Assembly (NCBI RefSeq): GCF_000403785.1
Contig: NZ_APHJ01000024.1
Location: 40,271-104,270 of the forward strand
Length of the DNA stretch: 64,000 bases
DNA from: Gillisia sp. CAL575
GTDB lineage: Bacteria > Bacteroidota > Bacteroidia > Flavobacteriales > Flavobacteriaceae
Reading direction: 5' to 3'
Shown: positions 8,931 through 18,094 of the stretch, piece after piece
How positions within the stretch are numbered: the stretch's first letter is position 1
Layout: each line of letters begins with the position of its first letter
Position numbers and translations under genes: made by a program
Notes under the pieces: model-generated
What the model saw: the letters and a program-made list of their open reading frames with translations, nothing else
The model's database searches: none
What the model was told of the DNA's origin: nothing

Positions 8931-9590
8931 ATGGAAATTTCCGAAAACATTAAAAAACACATAGAGGAACTTGGAGAAAAAGTAAGCTTAGTTGCAATTT
9001 CCAAAACAAAACCGGAAAGTGACCTTATGGAAGCTTACCAAGCAGGTCAACGGGTATTTGGAGAGAACAAGATCCAGGAAATGGCAGAAAAGTGGGAAAA
9101 CCTCCCAAAAGATATACAATGGCACATGGTTGGACATGTACAACGCAATAAAGTGAAATACATGGCTCCTTTTGTGACTTTGATTCATGCCGTTGATAGC
9201 CTTAAATTATTAAAAGAGATCAATAAGGAAGCAGAGAAAAATGAGAGAATTATCTCTTGTTTGCTTCAGATTAAAATTGCTGAGGAAGAATCTAAATTCG
9301 GACTTGAAGCAGAGGAAGCAAAAGAAATCCTAGCTTCTGATGAGTTTATAGAATTGAAGAATATTCAAATAACAGGATTAATGGGAATGGCCACAAACTC
9401 TGACGATGAAGCAAAAGTGAGAGGCGAATTTGATTATTTAAGATCTGTTTACGTCGATTTCAAGAAAAAACAACCTCAATTTGAGGTGCTTTCTATGGGA
9501 ATGAGTGGCGACTACAAAATAGCAGTAAGCTGCGGAAGTAATATGGTGAGAATAGGAAGTGCTATATTTGGAGAACGGAATTATAATTAA
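8931..9590 (+). CDS. YggS/PLPBP family pyridoxal-phosphate homeostasis protein
   Basis: This 219-residue protein has the alanine-racemase-like N-terminal barrel fold without the racemase C-terminal domain. The PLP-binding lysine is in VAISKTKP (around residue 26). FGENKIQEMAEKW, WHMVGHVQRNKVK and the C-terminal LSMGMSGDYKIAVSCGSNMVRIG are family signatures. The protein carries PLP and influences vitamin B6 and amino-acid balance rather than catalysing a known reaction. The next gene begins 15 bases downstream and is probably co-transcribed. Confidence 0.94.
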   Translation: MEISENIKKHIEELGEKVSLVAISKTKPESDLMEAYQAGQRVFGENKIQEMAEKWENLPKDIQWHMVGHVQRNKVKYMAPFVTLIHAVDSLKLLKEINKEAEKNERIISCLLQIKIAEEESKFGLEAEEAKEILASDEFIELKNIQITGLMGMATNSDDEAKVRGEFDYLRSVYVDFKKKQPQFEVLSMGMSGDYKIAVSCGSNMVRIGSAIFGERNYN

Positions 9591-9605
9591 GAAGAAAGAG
9601 AATTT

Positions 9606-10988
9606 TTGTACGCAATACTAGACATAGAAACTACCGGTGGTAAGTATAATGAAGAAGGAATTACAGAAATAGCCATTTACAAATTTGATGGCTCTAAAGT
9701 AGTAGATCAATTTATTAGTCTTGTTAATCCAGAACAACCCATTCAACCTTTTGTAGTTGGACTTACGGGTATTAATAATGACATGCTTAAAAATGCTCCC
9801 AAATTTTATGAGGTAGCAAAGCGAATTGTAGAAATCACCACGGGATGTATAATAGTAGCACACAATTCTAAATTTGATCATAGAATTCTAAGGTTGGAAT
9901 TTCGCCGCTTAGGTTTCGATTTTGAGCGAAAAACTCTTTGTACCGTAGAATTATCCAAAAAATTGATTCCGGGACAGGCTTCCTATAGTTTAGGAAAACT
10001 AGTGAAATCATTAGGAATTCCTTTAAGCGATAGGCACAGAGCTAATGGAGATGCACAAGCAACTGTAAAGTTGTTTAAAATGCTAATGGCAAAAGATCTG
10101 GAAAAAGAGATTCTTAAAGCTTCTGTTAGAAATGAGCCTTCCAAACAAATAGATACCAAACTCATTCAGATAATAGATGAATTACCTTCTATAACAGGCG
10201 TCTACTACCTACATAATGAGGAAGGTGAGATTATATACATTGGTAAAAGTAAGAATATAAGAAAGCGCATCAATCAGCATTTCACTAATGATCATCATAC
10301 ATCTAAAGAAGTTCAGAAAGAAGTAGCATCTGTGAGTTTTGAAGCAACAGGGAATGAACTGATTGCATTATTAAAGGAAAACGAAGAGATTAAGCAGAAT
10401 AAACCCAAATTCAACAAAGCTCCTAAAAAGAATATTTTTAATTATGCTTTGTATCAATTTGTTGATGAGAATGGATACATCAATTTAAAGATTGCAAGAT
10501 CTGATGCTCGTAAAAAAAGCATTACCACCTTTACAAATTTGCAACAAGCAAAATCTGTGCTTCATAACATTGTAGAAAAACATCAACTTTGCCAGAAGCT
10601 TACAGGATTACACTTAGGAAACGGAAACTGTTTCAGCTATACCTTAAAATCTTGTTATGGTTCCTGCATAGGTGAAGAAACGCCTGAAGAATATAATTTG
10701 CGAGTGAAGGAAGTCATACAATTACATAGCTTTAATAAGCAAAATATGCTGGTTATTGACCGAGGCAGGGAAATAGATGAAAAGAGTGCTCTGCTTGTAG
10801 AAGAAGGAGAGTTTAAAGGAATAGGGTTTTTCAACCTGAACCATCAAATGAATAATTTGGATATTGTGCGATCTATTATTACTCCTATGGCTAATGATAA
10901 AGATGCAAGGCATATCATACAAAGTTATCTTAGAAAGAATAACAAATTGAAGATTATTCAACTTGCTACTCAAGATTCAGATATTTAA
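9606..10988 (+). CDS. DEDDh exonuclease fused to a GIY-YIG (UvrC-like) nuclease
   Basis: This 460-residue fusion begins with TTG. Residues 1-165 form a DnaQ-like 3'-5' exonuclease with the DEDDh acids visible in YAILDIETTG, NSKFDHRIL and HRANGDAQATVKL. Residues about 195-275 form a GIY-YIG endonuclease domain (GVYYLHNEEGEIIYIGKSKN followed by IRKRINQHF), as in UvrC and Cho. The C-terminal half resembles the UvrC-like middle region, with a cysteine-bearing segment (GNCFSYTLKSCYGSC). The family is known from actinobacteria and Bacteroidota as an epsilon/UvrC-like fusion and probably acts in DNA repair. The TTG start is chosen because the exonuclease motif follows immediately. Confidence 0.9.
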   Translation: MYAILDIETTGGKYNEEGITEIAIYKFDGSKVVDQFISLVNPEQPIQPFVVGLTGINNDMLKNAPKFYEVAKRIVEITTGCIIVAHNSKFDHRILRLEFRRLGFDFERKTLCTVELSKKLIPGQASYSLGKLVKSLGIPLSDRHRANGDAQATVKLFKMLMAKDLEKEILKASVRNEPSKQIDTKLIQIIDELPSITGVYYLHNEEGEIIYIGKSKNIRKRINQHFTNDHHTSKEVQKEVASVSFEATGNELIALLKENEEIKQNKPKFNKAPKKNIFNYALYQFVDENGYINLKIARSDARKKSITTFTNLQQAKSVLHNIVEKHQLCQKLTGLHLGNGNCFSYTLKSCYGSCIGEETPEEYNLRVKEVIQLHSFNKQNMLVIDRGREIDEKSALLVEEGEFKGIGFFNLNHQMNNLDIVRSIITPMANDKDARHIIQSYLRKNNKLKIIQLATQDSDI

Positions 10989-11081
10989 CACCAATCTCCC
11001 ATTTTAGCTTCAAGAACTCTAGGGATAAATCACTTATTACAGAAAATAGCTAACTTTAGACACAATTAAAAATCTCCTTAT

Positions 11082-11924
11082 TTGAAAAAAATAAACTTCG
11101 ATAAAGATCATGCTGCCTGGAGAGTAAAGCTTTATCATATAATTTATGGTGCAGATACTCGTCTAGGAAAGCTGTTTGATATTGTTCTTCTGGTTCTTAT
11201 TGTATTAAGTATTATCCTGGTAATGCTGGAAAGTGTAGCCAGTTACAATATTAAATATCACGATCAATTTTATATTGCAGAATGGATAATAACCGTCTTC
11301 TTTAGTATCGAGTATATTCTAAGGATCATCACCATAAATAAACCTAAGAATTATATTTTCAGTTTTTACGGAGTTGTAGATTTACTTTCTACTATCCCTT
11401 CTTATATTATCTTTTTTGTGGGTGGAAGCAATATGTTTTTGGCGGTTCGCGCATTGCGTTTACTTAGAGTATTTAGAATCCTTAAGGTCACTAGATACAT
11501 TGGAGAATCCCAAAAATTAATAAGTGCCTTAAAAAATAGTAGAGCTAAGATCAGCATCTTCCTTTTCGCGGTATTAATAATTTGTATAATTACAGGTACC
11601 TTAATGTATTTAGTAGAAGGCCCAGAAAATGGGTTTACAAATATTCCTTTAAGTATTTACTGGGCTATAGTTACTCTTACCACCGTTGGCTTTGGAGATA
11701 TTCATCCTTTAACTCCTTTAGGAAGATTTATCGCATCGTTTATTATGATTATAGGTTATGGAGTGATCGCTGTTCCTACAGGAATTGTTGGTGCAGAAAT
11801 CTCCAAGGATTTGAATAAAGCAAGTGGAGTAAGACCTTTTGAATGCACCAATTGTGGAGAAAAAGAGCATAAGATATCCTCAGAATTTTGTCATAATTGC
11901 GGTAAAAAATTAAATGAAAACTAA
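11082..11924 (+). CDS. Voltage-gated potassium channel-like ion transporter with C-terminal zinc ribbon
   Basis: This is a 280-residue six-transmembrane channel subunit beginning with TTG. S4 carries spaced arginines (RALRLLRVFRILKVTRY). The pore loop holds the selectivity filter TTVGFGD, diagnostic for potassium channels. Unusually, after S6 the short cytoplasmic tail ends in a four-cysteine ribbon (CTNCGEKEHK then CHNCGKK). A -7-like box TAACTTTA at 11051-11058 precedes it. The stop codon overlaps the miaA start by 11 bases, so the two are co-transcribed and translationally coupled. The ion selectivity is well supported. The role of the ribbon is unknown. Confidence 0.9.
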   Translation: MKKINFDKDHAAWRVKLYHIIYGADTRLGKLFDIVLLVLIVLSIILVMLESVASYNIKYHDQFYIAEWIITVFFSIEYILRIITINKPKNYIFSFYGVVDLLSTIPSYIIFFVGGSNMFLAVRALRLLRVFRILKVTRYIGESQKLISALKNSRAKISIFLFAVLIICIITGTLMYLVEGPENGFTNIPLSIYWAIVTLTTVGFGDIHPLTPLGRFIASFIMIIGYGVIAVPTGIVGAEISKDLNKASGVRPFECTNCGEKEHKISSEFCHNCGKKLNEN

Positions 11925-12834
11925 TCTTCTTATTAGTGTTGTTGGGCCAACAGCCATTGGAAAGACTGCCTTAAGCATTAAAATTGCCAAAGCTTTTGGC
12001 ACAGAGATTATTTCTGCAGACTCGAGACAGTTTTATAAAGAAATTCCTATTGGAACTGCGGCCCCAGATAAAAAGGAACTAACTGCAGCTCCTCATCATT
12101 TTATTCATAATAGATCTATTGAAGAAGATTATTCTGTTGGAGATTATGAAAGGGAGGCTTTAGAAAAGTTAAACATTCTTTTTAAAGATTATAATGTGAT
12201 GGTTTTAGTTGGCGGCAGCGGACTTTACATTAAGAGTTTAATTGAAGGTTTGGATAATTTTCCAGAGATAGATCAAGATATTCGAGATCAGCTAAACGAC
12301 AGACTTTTAAATGAAGGTCTGGAAACTTTGAAAGCGCAGTTAGAACAACTAGATCCAGAATATTATAATAAGATAGATACCAGTAATCCACATAGAGTTA
12401 TTCGTGCATTAGAAGTTTGTCTAGGTTCCGGAAAAACTTTTTCCTCTTTTCTAAATCAGCCTAAACCTTCCAGAAATTTTCAAACCATTTCTATTGGTCT
12501 TACCGCCCCTAGAGAAGAAATTTATGAGCGCATCAACCGCCGAGTAGACATTATGATGGATGAAGGTTTGTTGGAGGAGGCGCAAAAATTGTATCCAAAA
12601 CGCCGCTTAAATGCTTTAAATACGGTAGGTTATAAAGAATTATTCTCATTTTTTGAAGGCAGAATAGATTTAGAAAATGCTGTAGAAGAGATAAAGATGA
12701 ACTCCCGCAGATATGCAAAAAGACAATTAACATGGTTCAGAAAAAATAAAGATATTAATTGGTTTGATTATAAAACTCCTTTTTCTGAAATTGAAAATTT
12801 TATAATGTCTGAAATTCAGGAGAAATATAAGTAG
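11914..12834 (+). CDS. miaA: tRNA dimethylallyltransferase
   Basis: MiaA transfers dimethylallyl from DMAPP to N6 of adenosine 37 in tRNAs that read UNN codons. The 306-residue length is normal. Visible motifs are the P-loop (GPTAIGKTALSIKIA), the SADSRQFYKEIPIGTAAP segment, the VGGSGLYIKSL loop and the basic C-terminal RRYAKRQLTWFR. The start overlaps the upstream channel gene. It is followed by 330 bases of repeats with no clear T-rich terminator. Confidence 0.97.
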   Translation: MKTNLLISVVGPTAIGKTALSIKIAKAFGTEIISADSRQFYKEIPIGTAAPDKKELTAAPHHFIHNRSIEEDYSVGDYEREALEKLNILFKDYNVMVLVGGSGLYIKSLIEGLDNFPEIDQDIRDQLNDRLLNEGLETLKAQLEQLDPEYYNKIDTSNPHRVIRALEVCLGSGKTFSSFLNQPKPSRNFQTISIGLTAPREEIYERINRRVDIMMDEGLLEEAQKLYPKRRLNALNTVGYKELFSFFEGRIDLENAVEEIKMNSRRYAKRQLTWFRKNKDINWFDYKTPFSEIENFIMSEIQEKYK

Positions 12835-12889
12835 GTAAATATTGTTCAAAAAATATTTAATTGAAATTTCACGTCTATCTGTTTTATTC

Positions 12890-13158
12890 CCCATCACTTC
12901 ACTCTGAACTTGATTCAGGGTCTTTTCCGTACTATTTGAGACACTGAAAAAGTTCAGCATGACGGCATTCCGAATCGTCACCCTAAACTTGTCTCAGGGT
13001 CTTCTCACGAATTAGCAAGATACTGAAACATGCAGTCACTAGGTTTTATAAGCGACAAACGTATCTTATTGTCATCTCGACTTTAGGATAGAGCACTATT
13101 CAAAATGATTTGCTTCATTGAGATTCTTCAGTCCACTATGTTTCCTTCAGAATGACAT
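12890..13158. repeat. Cluster of REP-like repeats filling a gene-free gap
   Basis: The 332 bases between miaA and the giant secreted-protein gene hold no ORF of note. They contain several facing pairs: CTGAACTTGATTCAGGGTC with CTGAAAAAGTTCAGCATGAC, CGTCACCCTAAACTTG with CTCAGGGTCTTC, and TTGTCATCTCGAC with TTCAGAATGACA near 13148-13157. These are members of the same intergenic repeat families seen elsewhere in the window. The two flanking genes converge here, so the hairpins could end transcripts from both sides. Confidence 0.7.
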
Positions 13159-13166
13159 TATCAGAA

Positions 13167-16100
13167 TCAATCTATTATCACTCTTAAAATATCCATTCCT
13201 TCTGAAGTAAATAATTTAAGAACATAAACGGCACTTTGTACTCCAGTAAGATCCATGCTATATATTTGGTCTCCTTCAGAAAAATCTTTAAAAAGGATCA
13301 TTCTTCCTCGGAAATCAAAAACTTCTACTCGCTGAATTGTTACTCCTGCGGGCGCAGCAAACTGAAACGGTCCGGAAGTAGGGTTTGGATAAATAAAAAT
13401 ATATTCTACATCTGGTTCCGGGTTAATATTACAATCTCCAGTAACAGTAACAATCGCTGATGCGCTAGTAGAATTACCGCTAGCATCTGTTGCCGTGAAA
13501 CTCACTATATTATCCCCAATCTCTTTACATCCAAAATTGAGCTTACTCAAGCTAAAACTTAATTCTCCACAATTATCTGTAGTTCCATCGTTTAACATCT
13601 CTGGAGTGATGCTTACAGATCCAAATTCATTTAGTGCTACACTAATGTTCTTCAAATTAATTATAGGTGCAGATACATCCTTAACTAAAACGATTACTTC
13701 ACAACTGCCATTAATCTCATCATTGGAGTAAGTAAGAGTAATTCTATTTTCTCCGAGATCATCGCATGTGAAATTCTCTTTATCTATAGAAAACTGAAGA
13801 TCTTCAGGTCGCGCTGTAAATAAACTCGTTGCATTTAAAGTAGCAAAACCATTTTCATCCAATTCCAGATTAACCGACTCCTTACACACTACGGTAGAAT
13901 CTGTCATAGTGGTTACAATAATTGTTACTGTAGCTACATTAGAATCTTCAAAACCATCCTTAGCTATATAGGTAAAAGTATCTACCCCAGAAAATCCAGG
14001 ATTTGGAATATAATCGAAAGAGCCATTCGAATTAAATACCAAGTCTCCATTTATAGTTGAGTTTTGAATAACTGCCGTAAGTTCCCTCCCCGCTGGACTA
14101 GTATCATCTCCTAAAACTCCTGGAGCTGAAATTGACAAAATCATATCGACCTCCGAAGAATAAGTGTCATCATTTGCTATTGGAGCCGTATTAGGAAAAG
14201 AAGTGTCGTTTACTATGATTGTAACAGTTGCAATATTGGAATTACCAATGCTATCATTTGCCACATACGTAAAAGTATCTTCTCCCGTAAATCCATTATT
14301 TGGAGTATAGATGAAAGAACCATCTGAATTTAAAGTCAGTGTTCCACTGGAAGGTTGACTTTGTATTACTGCTGTTAGTGCATCGTTATCTGCATCGGTA
14401 TCATTTCCTAAAACCCCAGGAGTACCAATTGATAAGCTTGTATCTTGATCTAAAGAATATGTGTTATCTAGAGCAACTGGAGGAGTATTCGCAGTATTAT
14501 CTTCAGTTAAGACCACATTAAATATACAAGTTGCTGAATTGCCTGTAACATCCTCTATTCGTACCATTACTTCTGTGGTTTCAAAAATCACAGTTCCCAC
14601 ATCTGGAATTTGTTCAATTTTCGTGACAGCGCAATTATCGGAAGCTTGAGCCTGTAATGAATAATTTGGCAAGGAAAATCCGTATTCGGGATTAAATATT
14701 TCATTTTGATCTCCAGGACAAATAACAACAGGAGGTATGGAATCTTTTGCCTCTAGTTCTATTTCGCAAATATCTATTTGATCTTCAAATTTCGCAGTAA
14801 TGGTAAGGCGATGGGAACCATTTATTCGAAATCCGGGAGTAATATTTTGTGTAATAACAGCTCCTTCTATATTGGTACTTATGGTAGATGCAATATCTGG
14901 GATAAGGTAGCTACAATTTGAATCCACCTCAAAAGTTTGCTCTCCAGGGCAATTTGTTATTTGCAACTCGGTACTTTTAAAGAACTTAATATTGAAATTA
15001 CAGGTAAAAAAGTTATTGTTTTCATCACCTACTCTGAAAGATGCATTCATATCTTCAGTAACCACTGTACCTACCTCTGGGGTTTGAAAATAATTGAGAG
15101 TGCTACTGCAATTATCTGAACTGGAATACAAAGTTGAAAAATCCGGTACTGTATAGGTTTTATCTGTAGTATATTCTACCAATATTTCGCTAGGGCAAGT
15201 TATTTTTGGGGGAATACTATCTCTTAAATCAAGTATAAAATCACATTCGCCAACAATGTCTCCTCCAATCCCATCATAAACTTTAATGTTTACAGATAAC
15301 GTATTTCCGTTTCTGGTTTCTGTTTGATCGAAGTATGGATCATTCTCAAAATTCTCAAAATTACTGAGTATGTTGGAATATTCTGGAACTTCAAAACTAC
15401 AGTTTTCATCTAAAGATAAAACTGTGGTTTGATTTGGATCTGGACAATCAAAAGTTGGAGATGGAGTTTCCTCATTCTCAGTTATAGTAATATCAAAACT
15501 ACATGTAAAAGTATTATCTGAAGCATCAGCCACCATAAAAGTATTGGTAGTAGTTCCAATTGGAAATTCACTTCCTGAAACCAAACCATTAGTCTGCGTA
15601 ATTGTAGATCCAGCGCAATTATCGCCAAATGTTGGAGCTGTATACGTAATAACTTTACCACTCTCTCCGAAAGCAACAGTTTCAGAAATATCATTCGGAC
15701 ATGAAATCGTTGGATTTTCGTTATCTATTACCGTAATTGTAAAACTACATTCATCTGTCAACCCGGCTCCGTCGGTAGCTCTAAAACTTATAATAGTTTC
15801 TCCAACAGGAAATAAATCTCCAGAATTTAAACCAGTATTATCTATTCTAGTAATTGTTGGTGGGATTCCAGAATTATCGGTAGCTGTAGTATTTGCAAAA
15901 GTTACTACCGCTCCACATTGTCCCGAATCTGTATTTTTTGAAATATTAGTTGGACAACTAATTACAGGAGGTTCTATATCAGTGTTTTCAGTTATAGTAA
16001 CATCAAAATTACAGGTAAATGTATTATCTGAGGCATCTCTAACTTCAAAAGTATTGGTGGTAATCCCAATTGGAAATTCACTTCCAGAAGCTAAACCTCC

Positions 16101-17888
16101 TGTTCGTACAATTGTAGCATTAGCACAATTATCATCGAATATTGGAGCATCGTAATCAATCACTTTTTTAGTCTCGCCAAAAGCAACAGTTGAAGTAATA
16201 GGTACTGGACATGAAATAGTGGGATTTTCATTATCGGTGATAGTGATTGTAAAACTACATTCTTCTGAAGTGTTATCAGATGAATCTGTGGCTTCAAAAC
16301 TCAATATAGTTGTTCCCACAGGGAAAACATCTCCAGAATTCAAATTGATATTGTCTGTTCTAACAATAGTAATGTCTTCTCCAGAATTATCGGTAGCTGT
16401 AGCATTTGCAAATGTTACTACCGCTCCACATTGTCCCGAATCTGTATTTCTAACAATATTAGCTGGACAAGTTATTGTTGGATTTTCTGTATCTGTAGTA
16501 TTATCTGCTGGTAAAACAGTAATAATAAAAGTGCATGTAGATTTATTTCCACAAAGATCTGTAGCAGTGAACTCTATATTTGAATCTCCTACTGGAAATT
16601 GACTTCCCGAAGTAAGGCCGACGGTTTGTAATATAGTTACACTATTTACATCAGTAGCTGTTGCATTCTGAAAAGTTACTACCGCAAAATTATCACCCTC
16701 AATAGCTTTTACCTCAATACTATCCTGACATGAAATTATAGGTTCAGCACTATCAAAAGATGGAGTTCTTTGATATATTTCCAAGTGAAACTCTAATTTA
16801 TTTGGAAAAAAGGTGTGAGTAAAAAAATTATCAATATGCGTTCCAAAAATCTTTGAGTTATTGATATAAAATTTATCACAACTATTAAAGGATAAATCTA
16901 CTGGAAAGTCAATATTGGATTTAAAATCATATTTAAACTTTTCATTAGGATCATACACTTTAATTTTAAAAACATCATCGTCATCTCCGTCATATATATC
17001 ATGTGAAAGTTTTAATAAATCTCCCAAATTAAAATTGGTTGATAAACTAATAAATTTTTCAAAATCAACTCTTCCATCATAATCAATAACATAAATAAAA
17101 TCAAAATTATCAACGATAACACTACCAGGAGATTTAATACCAGGCAATTCTCCTATTAAGTTAAGATTATCATCAAATATATTTACAGAAGGCCTAGCAT
17201 TTCCAGCATGACTAACATAAATAGTTTTATCTGAACTCACAGCTATTCTATAAGGTAATCTAACATTGTTATTAATGCTCTTTAAAACACCTGTTTTTTT
17301 ATCTACAATTCTAATTCTACTTGATGGCGTCCTTTCAGGCCCTTGTTTTCCATCATTATACTCGGCTATATAAATATTTTCTGTATCCACATCAATACCC
17401 ATTGGCCGGAAATATGAGGTTAGAATCGAGCGTTTATAAATACCATTACTATCATACACTTTAACTTGTCCATTATCCTCAAAACTTTCACCGCCTGCCA
17501 AAAAATCAGCAATATATATAGAACCTTCATCATCTATAGCAATATCAAGAGGGCTATTTAAATCCGTTATAAAACTGGAATTTATAGTTGAACCAACGGA
17601 ATTACGCTTTTGGACACCATTACCAAAAGTTAGGGTATATACATTACCTTGAAGATCTGTAGCAATCGCAACAGTAATATCATCGCTATTTAAGGAAGTG
17701 ACAGATACAGTAGGTAATTTAAAATCTTTTTTCCAATCTAACAAAGGTGTGACACTAACCTGCCCCACCACACTCAACGTAGAAAAAAACATAAAAAACA
17801 ACACGCAAAAAAACATCATGGAATTCTTAGCAAGGCGATTGCCTTGCATATTTTGAACCCATAAAATGTTAGCGTAGTTATGTTTCAT
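13167..17888 (-). CDS. Giant secreted HYR/NHL repeat protein with T9SS type A sorting domain
   Basis: This is a 1573-residue exported protein. The signal peptide core lies around residues 24-42 (hydrophobic run ending VVGQ), preceded by an unusually long 23-residue N-region; M14 (17849) could be the true start. Residues about 50-400 look like an NHL-type beta-propeller (repeated DIAIDDEGSIYIAD-like units). Next come about seven HYR/immunoglobulin-like modules with spaced cysteines (SCP...C...C), then two cadherin/VCBS-like modules around residues 1136-1326 (GVLGNDTDADND, DTFTYVANDS). It ends in a T9SS sorting domain (YPNPTSGPF..., about 1497-1573), so it should be secreted through T9SS and attached or released at the cell surface. 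It is probably an adhesin or matrix protein. Its central modules are tandemly duplicated in DNA. Confidence 0.9.
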   Translation of the reverse strand: MKHNYANILWVQNMQGNRLAKNSMMFFCVLFFMFFSTLSVVGQVSVTPLLDWKKDFKLPTVSVTSLNSDDITVAIATDLQGNVYTLTFGNGVQKRNSVGSTINSSFITDLNSPLDIAIDDEGSIYIADFLAGGESFEDNGQVKVYDSNGIYKRSILTSYFRPMGIDVDTENIYIAEYNDGKQGPERTPSSRIRIVDKKTGVLKSINNNVRLPYRIAVSSDKTIYVSHAGNARPSVNIFDDNLNLIGELPGIKSPGSVIVDNFDFIYVIDYDGRVDFEKFISLSTNFNLGDLLKLSHDIYDGDDDDVFKIKVYDPNEKFKYDFKSNIDFPVDLSFNSCDKFYINNSKIFGTHIDNFFTHTFFPNKLEFHLEIYQRTPSFDSAEPIISCQDSIEVKAIEGDNFAVVTFQNATATDVNSVTILQTVGLTSGSQFPVGDSNIEFTATDLCGNKSTCTFIITVLPADNTTDTENPTITCPANIVRNTDSGQCGAVVTFANATATDNSGEDITIVRTDNINLNSGDVFPVGTTILSFEATDSSDNTSEECSFTITITDNENPTISCPVPITSTVAFGETKKVIDYDAPIFDDNCANATIVRTGGLASGSEFPIGITTNTFEVRDASDNTFTCNFDVTITENTDIEPPVISCPTNISKNTDSGQCGAVVTFANTTATDNSGIPPTITRIDNTGLNSGDLFPVGETIISFRATDGAGLTDECSFTITVIDNENPTISCPNDISETVAFGESGKVITYTAPTFGDNCAGSTITQTNGLVSGSEFPIGTTTNTFMVADASDNTFTCSFDITITENEETPSPTFDCPDPNQTTVLSLDENCSFEVPEYSNILSNFENFENDPYFDQTETRNGNTLSVNIKVYDGIGGDIVGECDFILDLRDSIPPKITCPSEILVEYTTDKTYTVPDFSTLYSSSDNCSSTLNYFQTPEVGTVVTEDMNASFRVGDENNNFFTCNFNIKFFKSTELQITNCPGEQTFEVDSNCSYLIPDIASTISTNIEGAVITQNITPGFRINGSHRLTITAKFEDQIDICEIELEAKDSIPPVVICPGDQNEIFNPEYGFSLPNYSLQAQASDNCAVTKIEQIPDVGTVIFETTEVMVRIEDVTGNSATCIFNVVLTEDNTANTPPVALDNTYSLDQDTSLSIGTPGVLGNDTDADNDALTAVIQSQPSSGTLTLNSDGSFIYTPNNGFTGEDTFTYVANDSIGNSNIATVTIIVNDTSFPNTAPIANDDTYSSEVDMILSISAPGVLGDDTSPAGRELTAVIQNSTINGDLVFNSNGSFDYIPNPGFSGVDTFTYIAKDGFEDSNVATVTIIVTTMTDSTVVCKESVNLELDENGFATLNATSLFTARPEDLQFSIDKENFTCDDLGENRITLTYSNDEINGSCEVIVLVKDVSAPIINLKNISVALNEFGSVSITPEMLNDGTTDNCGELSFSLSKLNFGCKEIGDNIVSFTATDASGNSTSASAIVTVTGDCNINPEPDVEYIFIYPNPTSGPFQFAAPAGVTIQRVEVFDFRGRMILFKDFSEGDQIYSMDLTGVQSAVYVLKLFTSEGMDILRVIID
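15470..16490 (-). repeat. Tandem duplication of a two-module HYR block inside the giant gene
   Basis: The segments 15470-15975 and 15976-16490 encode the same pair of HYR modules in the same order. Shared peptide marks include NTDSGQCGAVVTFAN, TDNENPTISCP / IDNENPTISCP and DASDNTFTC in both. Each unit is about 500 bases. The copies have diverged but remain alignable at DNA level, so unequal recombination could change module number. Confidence 0.8.
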
Positions 17889-17907
17889 ATCTAGTGCTTG
17901 GGAAATA

Positions 17908-17915
17908 CAAATATA
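17908..17915 (-). promoter_or_regulatory. -7 box upstream of the giant secreted-protein gene
   Basis: On the minus strand this reads TATATTTG, matching TAnnTTTG, about 20 bases before the ATG at 17888. No convincing -33 element was seen. Confidence 0.55.
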
Positions 17916-17964
17916 ATGTTGATTCCCGTAAAATATTGTGCCTAATGCTTAACATTATAATACA

Positions 17965-18072
17965 AAAGGACTGTATAAAAGTTGCAATGGCATTATAGAC
18001 GCATTAAATTCCAAGAAATACTTCTCAAAATTCACACCCCAATATGCCCTACCACTTTTATACAGTCCCTTT
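17965..18072. repeat. MITE-like element with 18-19 bp terminal inverted repeats
   Basis: The left arm AAAGGACTGTATAAAAGT (17965-17982) and the right arm ACTTTTATACAGTCCCTTT (18054-18072) are complementary except for one extra base. They enclose about 70 bases with no ORF. No clear target-site duplication was found. It may be a small non-autonomous insertion element, or a long stem at the end of the two-component operon transcript. Confidence 0.5.
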
Positions 18073-18094
18073 AAGAAACTGAAATTCCTTCTAT

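Noticed and set aside
15544..16155. A 203-codon plus-strand frame (and further ones at 16219-16602) opposite the HYR modules
   Set aside because: It lies wholly inside the giant minus-strand gene, mirrors the repeated HYR codons, and has no start context or family resemblance.
15470..16490. CRISPR array
   Set aside because: The repeats are long, coding and in frame within the HYR gene; there is no short repeat-spacer pattern.
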